The notes under the pieces were generated by a model that was not told the DNA's origin, ran no database searches, and saw nothing but the letters and a program-made list of their open reading frames with translations. DNA of 64,000 nt, from contig CAJYUW010000047.1 in the NCBI GenBank assembly GCA_913778205.1, positions 17,999-81,998 on the forward strand, written 5' to 3'. Made by a program: the position numbers and the translations under genes. Below are positions 45,148 to 53,871 of the stretch, piece by piece (position 1 is the stretch's first letter; each line of letters starts with the position of its first letter). This DNA is from an uncultured Curtobacterium sp. (GTDB taxonomy: Bacteria; Actinomycetota; Actinomycetes; Actinomycetales; Microbacteriaceae).

Positions 45148-47283
45148 GTGTCCCGCTTCCTGCGCATCGTGCTCCCCGCAGCCGTCATCATCGCCTGGCT
45201 CGCCGTCGCCTCCGTCGGCGGTCCGTTCTTCGGCAAGATCTCCGAGGTCTCCACGAACGACCAGACCTCGTTCCTCCCTGCTTCGGCGGACGCCACCGCC
45301 GTGCAGGAGCGCTCCGCCGAGTTCCGGCAGGCATCGGGCGCGCCCGCGATCGTCGTGCTGGAGCGCGACGGGGGACTGACACGGTCGGACCGCACCGCCG
45401 CGTCCCGCCTCGCCGACCGACTCGGCGACCGGGACGACGTGCAGGGGGTCAGCCCGGTGATCCCGAGCGAGGACGGCGACGCCCTCGAGATCGTCGCCAC
45501 GCTCACGCAGTCCGCCGACACCGGGACCGCGGTCGAGGCGATCCGCGCGGACGTCGACGACGCACTCCCGTCCGGGCTGCAGGGGTACGTGACGGGCCCC
45601 GCCGGGTTCACGGCCGACCTCACCGAGGCCTTCGCGGGCATCGACGGACTCCTGCTCGGGGTGGCGCTCGCCGCGGTGTTCGTGATCCTCATCGTCGTCT
45701 ACCGGTCACCGCTGCTGCCGGTGCTGGTCCTCGGCACCGCGTCCTTCGCGCTCTGTGCCTCGATCCTCGTGGTGTGGCGGCTCGCGAAGGCCGGGATCGT
45801 GACCGTCAACGGCCAGGTGCAGGGCATCCTCTCCATCCTCGTGATCGGTGCCGCGACGGACTACGCGCTGCTCTACACGGCCCGGTACCGCGAGGCGCTC
45901 CGCGACCACCGCACCGGCTGGGACGCGACGCGCGCCGCGCTCCGCGGCAGCCTCGAGCCGATCCTCGCGTCCGGCGGGACGGTCATCGTCGGCGTGCTCT
46001 GCCTGCTCTTCTCGGACCTCAACTCGAACAAGGCGCTCGGCCCGGTCGCGGCCATCGGCATCGCGTTCAGCCTGCTGGCTGCGCTCACGCTGCTGCCCGC
46101 ACTCCTCCTCGCCTTCCGGCGGGCAGCGTTCTGGCCGCTCCGCCCCGCCCACGGCAGCGCCCACCCCGTCGTGACGGGTCCGGACGCGAAGGGGCTCTGG
46201 GCATCGGTCGGGAGGCTCGTGGCCCGTCGGTCGCGGATCGTCTGGGTCGTGTGCACGGTCGGCCTCCTCGCCATGGGCGCCGGCCTGTTCGGCCTGCGGG
46301 CCGACGGCGTGCCGCAGAGCGACCTCGTCATCGGGGCGTCGCAGGCCCGTGACGGTCAGGAGGTGCTCGCCGACCACTTCCCGGGTGGCTCCGGCAGCCC
46401 CGCGCAGGTGATCGGCTCCGAGTCCCGGATCGAGGAGCTCGCCGCCGCGGTCGCCGACGTGCGCGGGGTGGACGGCGTCGTCGCGGCGTCCAAGGATTCC
46501 CCGTCCGGCACCACTCCGGTGTCCGGCGGATCCGACGGTGCGGGCGGGTCCGGCTCGGCGACCTGGGCGCCGACGGTGTCGCGTGGCGACGTCCTGCTCG
46601 AGGCCACGCTCTCCGACCCGGCCGACTCCGCCGCGGCGGAGCAGACCGTCCGCGACCTCCGGACCGCCGTCGAGCGGGTGGACCCGGGTGCGCTCGTGGG
46701 CGGGGTGACCGCGACCGCGCTCGACACGAACGACACCGGGATCCGCGACCGCTCGGTGATCATCCCGATCGTCCTGGCCGTCATCCTCGTCATCCTGATG
46801 CTGCTGCTCCGGAGCATCGTCGCACCGCTCGTCCTCATCGGCAGCGTCATCGTGTCCTTCGCGGCGGCCCTCGGCGTCGGCGCGCTCGTGTTCGACCTCG
46901 TGTTCCACTTCCCCGGGGCCGACCCGAGCGTGCCGCTGTACTCGTTCGTGTTCCTGGTGGCGCTCGGGGTCGACTACAACATCTTCCTCATGACCCGGGT
47001 GCGCGAGGAGTCGCTCGTGCACGGCCCACGCGAGGGCGTGCTCCGAGGCCTCGGCGTCACGGGCGGCGTCATCACCTCGGCCGGGATCGTCCTCGCCGCG
47101 ACCTTCGCGGCGCTCGGGGTCATCCCGATCCTGTTCCTCGCGCAGATCGCGTTCGTCGTCGCGTTCGGGGTGCTCCTCGACACCGTGGTGGTGCGGTCCC
47201 TGCTCGTGCCGGCGCTCACGCTCGAGCTCGGTCGGCGGGCGTGGTGGCCGTCGCGCCTCTCGCGCGCTGCCCATCACATGTGA
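45148..47283 (+). CDS. MMPL-family RND transporter
   Basis: A 711-residue membrane protein with two six-helix halves and two large extracellular loops, as in MMPL exporters for lipids or drugs. The paired proton-relay motifs are visible: GAATDYALLYTARYRE in the first half and ALGVDYNIFLMTRVREE in the second. The second loop has a Gly/Ser-rich stretch (SGGSDGAGGSGSATW). GTG 45148 seven bases after TACGCT, no ribosome site. Divergent MarR suggests induction by a toxic compound. Confidence 0.9.
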   Translation: MSRFLRIVLPAAVIIAWLAVASVGGPFFGKISEVSTNDQTSFLPASADATAVQERSAEFRQASGAPAIVVLERDGGLTRSDRTAASRLADRLGDRDDVQGVSPVIPSEDGDALEIVATLTQSADTGTAVEAIRADVDDALPSGLQGYVTGPAGFTADLTEAFAGIDGLLLGVALAAVFVILIVVYRSPLLPVLVLGTASFALCASILVVWRLAKAGIVTVNGQVQGILSILVIGAATDYALLYTARYREALRDHRTGWDATRAALRGSLEPILASGGTVIVGVLCLLFSDLNSNKALGPVAAIGIAFSLLAALTLLPALLLAFRRAAFWPLRPAHGSAHPVVTGPDAKGLWASVGRLVARRSRIVWVVCTVGLLAMGAGLFGLRADGVPQSDLVIGASQARDGQEVLADHFPGGSGSPAQVIGSESRIEELAAAVADVRGVDGVVAASKDSPSGTTPVSGGSDGAGGSGSATWAPTVSRGDVLLEATLSDPADSAAAEQTVRDLRTAVERVDPGALVGGVTATALDTNDTGIRDRSVIIPIVLAVILVILMLLLRSIVAPLVLIGSVIVSFAAALGVGALVFDLVFHFPGADPSVPLYSFVFLVALGVDYNIFLMTRVREESLVHGPREGVLRGLGVTGGVITSAGIVLAATFAALGVIPILFLAQIAFVVAFGVLLDTVVVRSLLVPALTLELGRRAWWPSRLSRAAHHM

Positions 47284-47295
47284 CACGCTGGGCGC

Positions 47296-47949
47296 ATGCC
47301 AGTGCCCTCGACCCAGCCCGCTGCCGAGCGGAAGCTCCTCCGCGACACCGTCCAGGACAAGATCCGCGACGCGATCATGGACGGCACGCTCGAGCCCGGC
47401 GAGCGCCTGAACGACGACGACCTCATCGCCTGGCTCGGTGTCTCCCGGACCCCCATCCGGGAAGCCCTGGCGGAGCTCGCGCGCTCCGGGCTCATCGAGA
47501 TGGCGCCGAACCGCTACACCCGGGTCGCGGCGCCCACGAAGGACGAGCTCCTCGACGCGTACCGCACCCTCGGCGTGATCTACGGCGGTGTCGTGCGCCT
47601 CGCGGTCCCGCGCTTCACGGACGCGCAGCGCAAGAAGGTCGTGAAGATGCTCGACGACGTCATCGGCCGGTCCACGAAGGGCAAGCAGGACGAGGTCGCC
47701 CGCGACGGCGCCGACATCTACGCGATGTGGGTGGAGGCGTGCGGCAACGCCTCGCTCGCTGCGCTGTGCCGGTCCACGACGGACGGTCTCGCGTTCAAGC
47801 TCCGGGTGCCCGAGCTCGCCGAGCTCATCCCGGTCGACGTCGTCGTGCCCGAGCTCGAGAAGCTCAAGGCCGCCGTGCAGGCGGAGGACCCGATCGCCGC
47901 CGAGCTCGCGATGGAGGCCGTGCACCTGCTGCCGTCACGCGGGCAGTGA
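47296..47949 (+). CDS. GntR-family (FadR/FCD type) transcriptional regulator
   Basis: A 217-residue regulator with an N-terminal winged helix (LRDTVQDKIRDAIMDGTLEP, LGVSRTPIREALAELARSGL) and an alpha-helical FCD-like C-terminal domain. It starts 13 bp after the MMPL stop and so may share its transcript, but CACGCT six bases before the ATG could give its own start. Ligand unknown. Confidence 0.85.
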   Translation: MPVPSTQPAAERKLLRDTVQDKIRDAIMDGTLEPGERLNDDDLIAWLGVSRTPIREALAELARSGLIEMAPNRYTRVAAPTKDELLDAYRTLGVIYGGVVRLAVPRFTDAQRKKVVKMLDDVIGRSTKGKQDEVARDGADIYAMWVEACGNASLAALCRSTTDGLAFKLRVPELAELIPVDVVVPELEKLKAAVQAEDPIAAELAMEAVHLLPSRGQ

Positions 47950-47965
47950 GGGCCGCCGGCAGGCG

Positions 47966-48006
47966 GACCGGAGGCCCGTGGCGGCGCCGCCACGGCCCCC
48001 AGTCCG
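47966..48006. repeat. Degenerate GC-rich hairpin; dispersed repeat copy 5
   Basis: A perfect 10-bp core stem (CCGTGGCGGC and GCCGCCACGG, 47976-47995) keeps the left GGAGGC part of the family, while the right arm has diverged (CCCCCAGTCC). It follows the GntR stop and precedes an LCP gene on the same strand. Confidence 0.5.
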
Positions 48007-48084
48007 TCTCTTCGCGGACCGAGCACGGAGCGACCTGCCAGGCGTTCCCATGGCGGGTCCGAGCACTGCGGTTACCCTTTCCGG

Positions 48085-49605
48085 GTGAGCGATGCACCCG
48101 ACGAGACGACCAGCCGCGTCCGGCGCGGCGCCGTGCCGCCGCGCCACGGGCGCCAGAAGCGGCGGCTGAGCGCCGTCTTCCCGGCGGTCGCGGGCGTCCT
48201 GACCGCGGCCGTCGCGCTGAGCGGGGCGTACGCGTTCTACACGTACGACTCCCTCGCGAGCAACGTCACCATCGTCAACGCGATCACCGGCAAGAAGGAC
48301 ACGAAGAACGACGTCGACGGTGAGGCGCAGAACATCCTGCTCGTCGGCGACGACCACCGTCCCGACAACGCGACGCCCGCGCAGATGGCGGAGCTGAGCA
48401 CCGAGGACGACGGCGGGGCCACCAACACGGACACGATGATCGTGCTCCACATCAGCGCGGACGGGTCGCAGGCGACGATGATCTCGTTCCCGCGCGACTC
48501 CTACGTGTCGATCCCGGGCGTCGGCAAGGGCAAGCTCAACAGCGCGTTCTACTACGGCACGCTCAACGGCGGCGGCGACACCGGCGGCGCGAAGCTGCTC
48601 ATCCAGACGATCGAGAACCTCAGCGGCCTGCAGATCGACCACTACGTGCGCGTGTCCCTGCTCGGCTTCTACCAGGTCGTCAAGGAGCTCGGCCCGGTCG
48701 ACGTCTGCCTGAACAACGCGGTGAACGACCCGTACTCCGGGGTGAACCTGCCGAAGGGCAAGTCCACGCTCGACGCCAAGCAGGCCCTCTCGTTCGTGCG
48801 CCAGCGGCACGGCCTGCCCAACGGGGACCTCGACCGCAACGTGCGCCAGCAGTACTTCCTGTCGCAGGAGGCCCGCAAGGTCACCTCCGCCGGCACGCTC
48901 CTCAACCCGGTGAAGATGGGCAACATCCTCAAGGCGGTCGGCGGGTCCATCCAGACCGACACCGACCTCCTCTCGTTGGCCTCGCAGATGCGGAACCTGC
49001 GGCCGGCGAACATCCAGTCGGCGACGATCCCGACGCTCGGCACCCCGACGATCTACGTCAACGGCTCGGCGCTCTCCATCGTCCAGGTCGACGAGGTCGG
49101 GCTGCCCGCCTTCGTCCAGGGCCTCGTCGGGCAGCCGGAGGAGTACACCAAGGCCGCGGCCGCGCAGCCAGCAGCGACCACGGTCACCGTGCTGAACGGC
49201 AGCGGCGTCTCCGGTGCGGCTGCGGCGGCGAGCCAGAACCTCACCGCCCGCGGCTTCCAGGTCGGCGCTCCCGGCTCGTCGGACACGACGAAGACCACGC
49301 AGGTCCAGTACCCCGCGGGCATGGAGGCCCAGGCGAAGGCCGTCGCGGCGGTCGCGCCGGGGGCGGTCGCCGTCCGGACGAACGCGGTCACCGGGGTCAC
49401 CCTCGTGCTCGGGTCCGACGGCAAGACCGTGGCCGCGCCGGCGCAGCCCGGTGCCGCGTCGTCGTCGCCCGCCTCGGGCTCCGCGGGCGGCTCCTCCGAC
49501 AGCGCGTCCGGCGGGTCGTCGTCCGCGGCGAAGCCGAGCAAGGAGCCGTCGTCGAAGTCGACCGACGTGCACAACTACGGCACGGCGGACGTCTGCATCA
49601 ACTGA
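48085..49605 (+). CDS. LCP-family cell-wall ligase with LytR_C domain
   Basis: A 506-residue LytR-CpsA-Psr protein. Arg/Lys-rich N-terminus, one membrane helix (VFPAVAGVLTAAVALSGAYA), LCP domain with NILLVGDDHRPDN, NTDTMIVLHISADGSQATMI, SFPRDSYVSIPGVGKGKLNS and SFVRQRHGLPNGDLDRNVRQ, then a LytR_C domain (TTVTVLNGSGVSGAAAAASQ) and a Ser/Gly-rich tail. It probably joins wall polymers to peptidoglycan. GTG 48085, six bases after TACCCT, no ribosome site. The 3' end overlaps the convergent TetR gene by 8 bp. Confidence 0.9.
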   Translation: MSDAPDETTSRVRRGAVPPRHGRQKRRLSAVFPAVAGVLTAAVALSGAYAFYTYDSLASNVTIVNAITGKKDTKNDVDGEAQNILLVGDDHRPDNATPAQMAELSTEDDGGATNTDTMIVLHISADGSQATMISFPRDSYVSIPGVGKGKLNSAFYYGTLNGGGDTGGAKLLIQTIENLSGLQIDHYVRVSLLGFYQVVKELGPVDVCLNNAVNDPYSGVNLPKGKSTLDAKQALSFVRQRHGLPNGDLDRNVRQQYFLSQEARKVTSAGTLLNPVKMGNILKAVGGSIQTDTDLLSLASQMRNLRPANIQSATIPTLGTPTIYVNGSALSIVQVDEVGLPAFVQGLVGQPEEYTKAAAAQPAATTVTVLNGSGVSGAAAAASQNLTARGFQVGAPGSSDTTKTTQVQYPAGMEAQAKAVAAVAPGAVAVRTNAVTGVTLVLGSDGKTVAAPAQPGAASSSPASGSAGGSSDSASGGSSSAAKPSKEPSSKSTDVHNYGTADVCIN

Positions 49606-50260
49606 CGTCGATCGTCCGGTGCGGCGGCGCGGTGACCGCGTGCTGACGGATCGACGCGATCGCGGCGTCGAGTCCGACGGCGAGCGGACGGACGTCCCGG
49701 TGCACCTGCGCCAGGAGCAGGCCACCCTGCAGTGCCACCATCACGCCGGTCGCGAGCACTGACGGATCCGCTCCCGGGTGGAGGACGCCGCGTTGCTGCA
49801 TCGCCGAGATGCCCGCGCGGAACCCGCGCTCCCAGCGCTCGAACCCGGCGGCGACGAGTCCGCGTGCGGCGTCGTCGCGTTCGGCGACCTCGACACCGAG
49901 TGCCCCGAGCGGACAGCCGCCCACGCAGTCACCCGCGAGGGCGCCGTCGACCATGTGGTCGCGCCACCGTGCCCACGCCTCCCACGTCGTGAGGTCGGCG
50001 TAGTCGGCGCCCTGGTGCTCCAGGACGGCGTCGGCCTGCCGGTCGATCACGTCGTGCACCAGCGCGTCCTTGTCCGTGAAGTAGTGGTAGATCTGCGACC
50101 GCCCGACCGCGGCCGCCGCGCCGATGTCCTCGAGGGTCGTCCCCGCGACACCGCGCGTGAGCATGAGCCGGGCCGCGACGTCGACGATCCGGGAGCGGGT
50201 ACGCAACCCCTTGGGCGTCCAGTGCCGAACGGTCCCGGGGTCGTTGCTGGTCCTGGGCAC
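49598..50260 (-). CDS. TetR-family transcriptional regulator
   Basis: A 220-residue repressor: helix-turn-helix TTLEDIGAAAAVGRSQIYHY followed by FTDKDALVHDVI, and a ligand domain with the CVGGCPLGALGVEV motif seen in LmrA/YxaF-type TetRs. GTG 50260 lies six bases after TACAAT (leaderless pattern); a longer frame upstream is antisense to the sigma gene. Divergent from an ECF sigma gene across a 49-bp gap containing a perfect 19-bp palindrome. Confidence 0.87.
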   Translation of the reverse strand: MPRTSNDPGTVRHWTPKGLRTRSRIVDVAARLMLTRGVAGTTLEDIGAAAAVGRSQIYHYFTDKDALVHDVIDRQADAVLEHQGADYADLTTWEAWARWRDHMVDGALAGDCVGGCPLGALGVEVAERDDAARGLVAAGFERWERGFRAGISAMQQRGVLHPGADPSVLATGVMVALQGGLLLAQVHRDVRPLAVGLDAAIASIRQHAVTAPPHRTIDVS

Positions 50261-50283
50261 TCCCTGATTGTACTTGTGGGTCC

Positions 50284-50302
50284 ATTTTGCATCATGCAAA
50301 AT
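50284..50302. promoter_or_regulatory. Perfect 19-bp palindrome between TetR and ECF sigma genes
   Basis: ATTTTGCAT and ATGCAAAAT flank a single C. The AT-rich dyad overlaps the CAAAAT hexamer that would serve as -10 for the sigma gene, and lies close to the TetR promoter. Almost certainly the TetR operator controlling both. Confidence 0.7.
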
Positions 50303-50309
50303 ATCGGAT

Positions 50310-50879
50310 ATGAACGACGACCTCCTCGCCAAGCGGTCCCACGAGCGCGACCTGATGCTCGCCGTCGCGGCCGGTGACCGCCGAGCGTTCACCGCACTCC
50401 ACGGGCGCTTCCGTCCGCTCGTCGAGCGGTACGTCCGACACCACCTCCACGACCCGTCGCACGCCGAGGAGGTCGTACAGGACGTGTTCCTCGAGATCTG
50501 GATGATCTCCGAGCGGTACGACCCCCGGCACTCCGTGATCGCCTGGGTCCGCACGATCGCGCAGCGCCGCGCCATCGACCGCGTCCGGAAGAACCGCGCC
50601 GACCGTGATCGCGACCTGCGCATCGGTACCCGGGACCACGAGACCGTCGACCACACGGCGGCCGAGCGGGCGGAGAGCGTCCTCGACCGGGCGGCCCTGC
50701 ACCGCGGGATCGGTCGGTTGCCGGAGCGGCAGCGGGAGGCGGTCGTGCTCCGGCACCTCGTGGGGTTGACCGGGCCGGAGCTCGCGACCGAGCTCGGGGT
50801 GCCCGTCGGGACCGCGAAGACCCGGGCCCGCGACGGCGTCCTGGCGCTCCGGCGGGACATGGCTCGCGAGACCGCCTGA
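50310..50879 (+). CDS. ECF sigma factor (SigK-like group)
   Basis: A 189-residue extracytoplasmic-function sigma factor. Region 2: LHGRFRPLVERYVRHHLHDP, EEVVQDVFLEIWMISERYDP, VIAWVRTIAQRRAIDRVRK; region 4: LPERQREAVVLRHLVGLTGP, ELATELGVPVGTAKTRARDG. Sequence style is nearest to SigK-like ECFs, which normally have an anti-sigma gene next to them; none is here, and a TetR repressor is divergent instead. ATG 50310 seven bases after CAAAAT, no ribosome site. Confidence 0.88.
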   Translation: MNDDLLAKRSHERDLMLAVAAGDRRAFTALHGRFRPLVERYVRHHLHDPSHAEEVVQDVFLEIWMISERYDPRHSVIAWVRTIAQRRAIDRVRKNRADRDRDLRIGTRDHETVDHTAAERAESVLDRAALHRGIGRLPERQREAVVLRHLVGLTGPELATELGVPVGTAKTRARDGVLALRRDMARETA

Positions 50880-50894
50880 CGGTAGGTTCGACGG

Positions 50895-51677
50895 GTGAGC
50901 AGCGCCGAGCGTCCGATCACCCTGATGACCTACAACGTCAAGAACCCCGACCCCGCGCACGACTGGCCGGCCCGGCTGCCCGTCCTCCTCGAGGTCGTCC
51001 GGCGCCACGACCCGGACCTGCTGTGCGTGCAGGAGCCCGTCGACCACCAGATGGACGACCTGCGTGCCGGGTTGCCGGAGCACGCCGACGTCGGGCAGGG
51101 GCGCGAGGGCGGGACCGCCGGTGAGCACGCGGCGGTGTTCTTCCGTCGGGACCGACTCCGGCCCGTCGAGCAGGGGTCGTTCTGGCTGTCGGACACCCCC
51201 GACGAGCCGGCGTCGAACACCTGGGGCAGCCTGTTCCCGCGCATCGCCAACCACGCGCGGTTCGTCGACGTCGCCGGACCGTCCTTCACGCTGGTGACGA
51301 CGCACCTCGACCACGAGGACGGTCCGCACGGCGACGACGTCCGCGCGAAGAGCGCGGCGGTGATCGTGGAGCGGACGGCTGCGGTCGACGGGCCGGTCAT
51401 CGTCGCGGGGGACGGCAACGAGCCGGCCGGTGCCGGTCCGGCGTCCCAGGTGCTCGTCGACGCGGGGTTCGTGGACGCGTGGGACGTCGCCGGTGACCGG
51501 GCGGACCGCACGGCGACCTTCAACGACTGGCGTCCGCCCGTGGCCTCGGGCGAACGGATCGACTGGGTGTACGCCCGTGGCGTCCAGGGGATCGACCGGG
51601 TCGTGATCGACCACGACGGTCCGGAGACGTGGTTCGCCAGCGACCACTTCCCGGTCGTCGCGCGTCTGCGGGTCTGA
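50895..51677 (+). CDS. Endonuclease/exonuclease/phosphatase-fold protein
   Basis: A 260-residue EEP-superfamily hydrolase (DNase I/sphingomyelinase fold). Catalytic and metal residues are visible: Asn in TYNVKN, Glu in LLCVQEP, His in TTHLDHE, GDGNEP (Asp/Asn), ERIDWVYARG and SDHFPVVARL. No signal peptide. GTG 50895 six bases after TAGGTT (leaderless pattern), 15 bp after the sigma gene. Substrate could be nucleic acid, phosphoester or lipid. Confidence 0.85.
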   Translation: MSSAERPITLMTYNVKNPDPAHDWPARLPVLLEVVRRHDPDLLCVQEPVDHQMDDLRAGLPEHADVGQGREGGTAGEHAAVFFRRDRLRPVEQGSFWLSDTPDEPASNTWGSLFPRIANHARFVDVAGPSFTLVTTHLDHEDGPHGDDVRAKSAAVIVERTAAVDGPVIVAGDGNEPAGAGPASQVLVDAGFVDAWDVAGDRADRTATFNDWRPPVASGERIDWVYARGVQGIDRVVIDHDGPETWFASDHFPVVARLRV

Positions 51678-51797
51678 GCCGGGGCAGCCGGTCAGGGCCG
51701 GGTCGGGTCCGCCTGCGTCGGGGCGGCTGCGTCGGGGCGGCTGCGTGCGTCGCGGATCTCGCGCCTGCGTGCGTGGCGGGTCGTGCTCGCGACGGGG

Positions 51798-52610
51798 TCA
51801 GCAGCCGCTCGACGCGTTGATCGGCATCGGCGAGCCGAGCACCGTCACCGTCGTGTCGTCGGTGATGGCCGAGACGCCGTTGTTGCCGACGTCCGGGGCC
51901 TCGCCGTCCGGTGCGCCGTCGTCCGTCGCGGCGTCGTCCGGCGCCGTGGTCGACCGGCGGTCGTCGCCGGAGTACGCCTCCGAGCGTGGGTCCTCTCCGG
52001 GCCGGGTGTCGTCGCCCGGTGCGGAGCCGTCCCAACCGCGCTCGAGCAGCACCTGCCACGCGGTGGGGTCGTCGGCGTCGTCGGCGCCGAACGACATCCG
52101 GTCCGCGCTGTCGGCACGCTCGATGCGCCGTGCGACGTCGTCGCCGACCTGCACGCCGTCCGGGCCCGAGAGCTCCACCGTGGTGCCGGTCCGGGTGCGG
52201 ACCTCGTCGCGGAGCACGCGGATCTCGACGGCGTTGCCGAGGTCCGCGGGGGTGGTGAGGGCAGCGACCCGGATCGCACCGCCCCAGGTGTACGTCGTGC
52301 CGGCCGGGAAGCAGGCGCCGCCCTCGCCCTCGGCGGTGTGGGTCCGAGTGGGCGTGCCGAGCAGCCGGTTCAGCAGGTTCACGGTCGAGCGCGCATCGCG
52401 CATCGACACGTCGGCCACGGTGCGGTCGCCGCGATCGAAGACGAGCGACTCGGCACGCAACTCGATCGCGTCGACCCGCTTGAGCTTGCCGTTCGACACG
52501 GACGCCGACGTCGACGGTTCCGCGGCCCCGGCGGGCGCACCGGACGCCATCGTGGTCGCCGAGGCGGCGAGCACGGCGGTGCCGAGCACGAGGAGGGGGC
52601 GGAACGTCAC
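51798..52610 (-). CDS. Secreted protein of unknown function
   Basis: A 270-residue exported protein: signal peptide of about 28 residues (LLVLGTAVLAASATTM, cleavage near GAPAGAA), a mixed alpha/beta region with a single Cys (GGACFPAGTTYTWGGAIRVA), then an Asp/Glu/Gly-rich low-complexity segment and a C-terminal Cys (INASSGC). GTG 52610 six bases after TACGGT. The hydrophilic C-terminal third is probably unstructured. Not recognised; an actinomycete surface or exopolymer role is possible. Confidence 0.72.
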   Translation of the reverse strand: MTFRPLLVLGTAVLAASATTMASGAPAGAAEPSTSASVSNGKLKRVDAIELRAESLVFDRGDRTVADVSMRDARSTVNLLNRLLGTPTRTHTAEGEGGACFPAGTTYTWGGAIRVAALTTPADLGNAVEIRVLRDEVRTRTGTTVELSGPDGVQVGDDVARRIERADSADRMSFGADDADDPTAWQVLLERGWDGSAPGDDTRPGEDPRSEAYSGDDRRSTTAPDDAATDDGAPDGEAPDVGNNGVSAITDDTTVTVLGSPMPINASSGC

Positions 52611-52791
52611 CCGTCGACCGTACGACGTGGTCCCTCGGGGGACGGCGGGTGTTACCGAATCGGGTCCGGCCCGTCACCGGACCGTGACCTTGACGACACC
52701 CGTCGGACACGGGTCCGCCCGGCCCCGGTCGGCGCCGCGGGGGACACCGGCCTGGACGTCGTTCGTGCCGCCCGTGCGTACCGTGCCCCGC

Positions 52792-53691
52792 ATGACGGAC
52801 CAGTACACGATGCAGGACCCGACCGCGATGTACGCGGACAAGAAGCCCGACGAGCAGTACCTGCCCGGTGCCGGTACGGACGCGGAGATGGCGCAGAACG
52901 TCCCCGCGGACCACGGCGAGGACACGTACCGCGGTTCCGGGCGCCTCGAGGGCCGGAAGGCGCTCGTGACCGGCGGTGACTCGGGCATCGGCGCGGCCGT
53001 CGCGATCGCTTTCGCCCGCGAGGGCGCCGACGTCGCGATCTCCTACCTGCCCGAGGAGGAGGAGGACGCGCAGCGCATCGTCGGCCTCATCGAGGCGGCA
53101 GGTCGCACCGCCGTCGCGCTGCCGGGCGACATCACGTCGAAGGAGTGGTGCGAGGAACTCGTCGCGCAGGCGGTGGCGGGCCTCGGCGGACTCGACGTCC
53201 TCGTGAACAACGCCGGCAAGCAGCAGAACATCGACTCCATCGTCGACATCGACGACGACGAGTTCGACGCGACGTTCAAGACCAACGCCTACGCGACCTT
53301 CCGGATCACGAAGGCCGCCGTGCCCCACCTCGCGCCAGGCTCGACGATCATCAACACGACGTCGATCCAGGCGTACGCCCCGTCCCCGCACCTGGTGCAC
53401 TACGCCGCGACGAAGGCGACCGTGAACAACCTCGCCAAGGGGCTCGCCGCGCAGCTCGCGCCCAAGGGGATCCGGGTGAACGCCGTGGCTCCCGGTCCGA
53501 TCTGGACGCCGCTGCAGCCGGCCGGCGGTCAGAAGCCCGAGGACCTGCCGAGCGCAGGCGAGCAGACCTACCTGGGCCGCTGGGGACAGCCCGCCGAGCT
53601 CGCACCGGCGTACGTGTTCCTGGCCAGCGGTGAGTCGTCGTACGTGGTCGGGGAGACGCTGCACGTGGACGGCGGCATGCCGACGCCGTAG
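52792..53691 (+). CDS. General-stress short-chain dehydrogenase/reductase (YghA/GS39-like), paralogue
   Basis: A 299-residue SDR closely resembling the gene at 17240: N-terminal extension (DKKPDEQYLPGAGTDAEM), VTGGDSGIGAAVAIAFAREG, normal NNAG, Ser in NTTSIQAY, YAATK, and VAPGPIWTPLQPAGG. ATG 52792 lies seven bases after TACCGT without a ribosome site. Followed by a strong hairpin terminator. Members of the family are induced by general stress; the substrate is not established. Confidence 0.87.
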   Translation: MTDQYTMQDPTAMYADKKPDEQYLPGAGTDAEMAQNVPADHGEDTYRGSGRLEGRKALVTGGDSGIGAAVAIAFAREGADVAISYLPEEEEDAQRIVGLIEAAGRTAVALPGDITSKEWCEELVAQAVAGLGGLDVLVNNAGKQQNIDSIVDIDDDEFDATFKTNAYATFRITKAAVPHLAPGSTIINTTSIQAYAPSPHLVHYAATKATVNNLAKGLAAQLAPKGIRVNAVAPGPIWTPLQPAGGQKPEDLPSAGEQTYLGRWGQPAELAPAYVFLASGESSYVVGETLHVDGGMPTP

Positions 53692-53699
53692 CGGCGACC

Positions 53700-53739
53700 G
53701 ACGGGAGGCGCGGTGCCGGCTGGCACCGCGCCTCCCGTC
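53700..53739. terminator. 18-bp-stem hairpin terminator; dispersed repeat copy 6
   Basis: Perfect 18-base arms (GACGGGAGGCGCGGTGCC and its complement) with a GGCT loop, eight bases after the SDR stop and facing the convergent gene at 53872. Position and strength fit a bidirectional terminator. Confidence 0.72.
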
Positions 53740-53871
53740 CGTCCGTGCTCGGCCGGGTCGCGGCCGAGCCGTGCCCCTGGTCCGTCACCCGCTGTCACCA
53801 GCGTGCGCCGCACCGGCGCGCCGTGCGGTGCACGCGCTCCGCCCAGGGGCTGCCGCGGCTGACCGTCGGGC

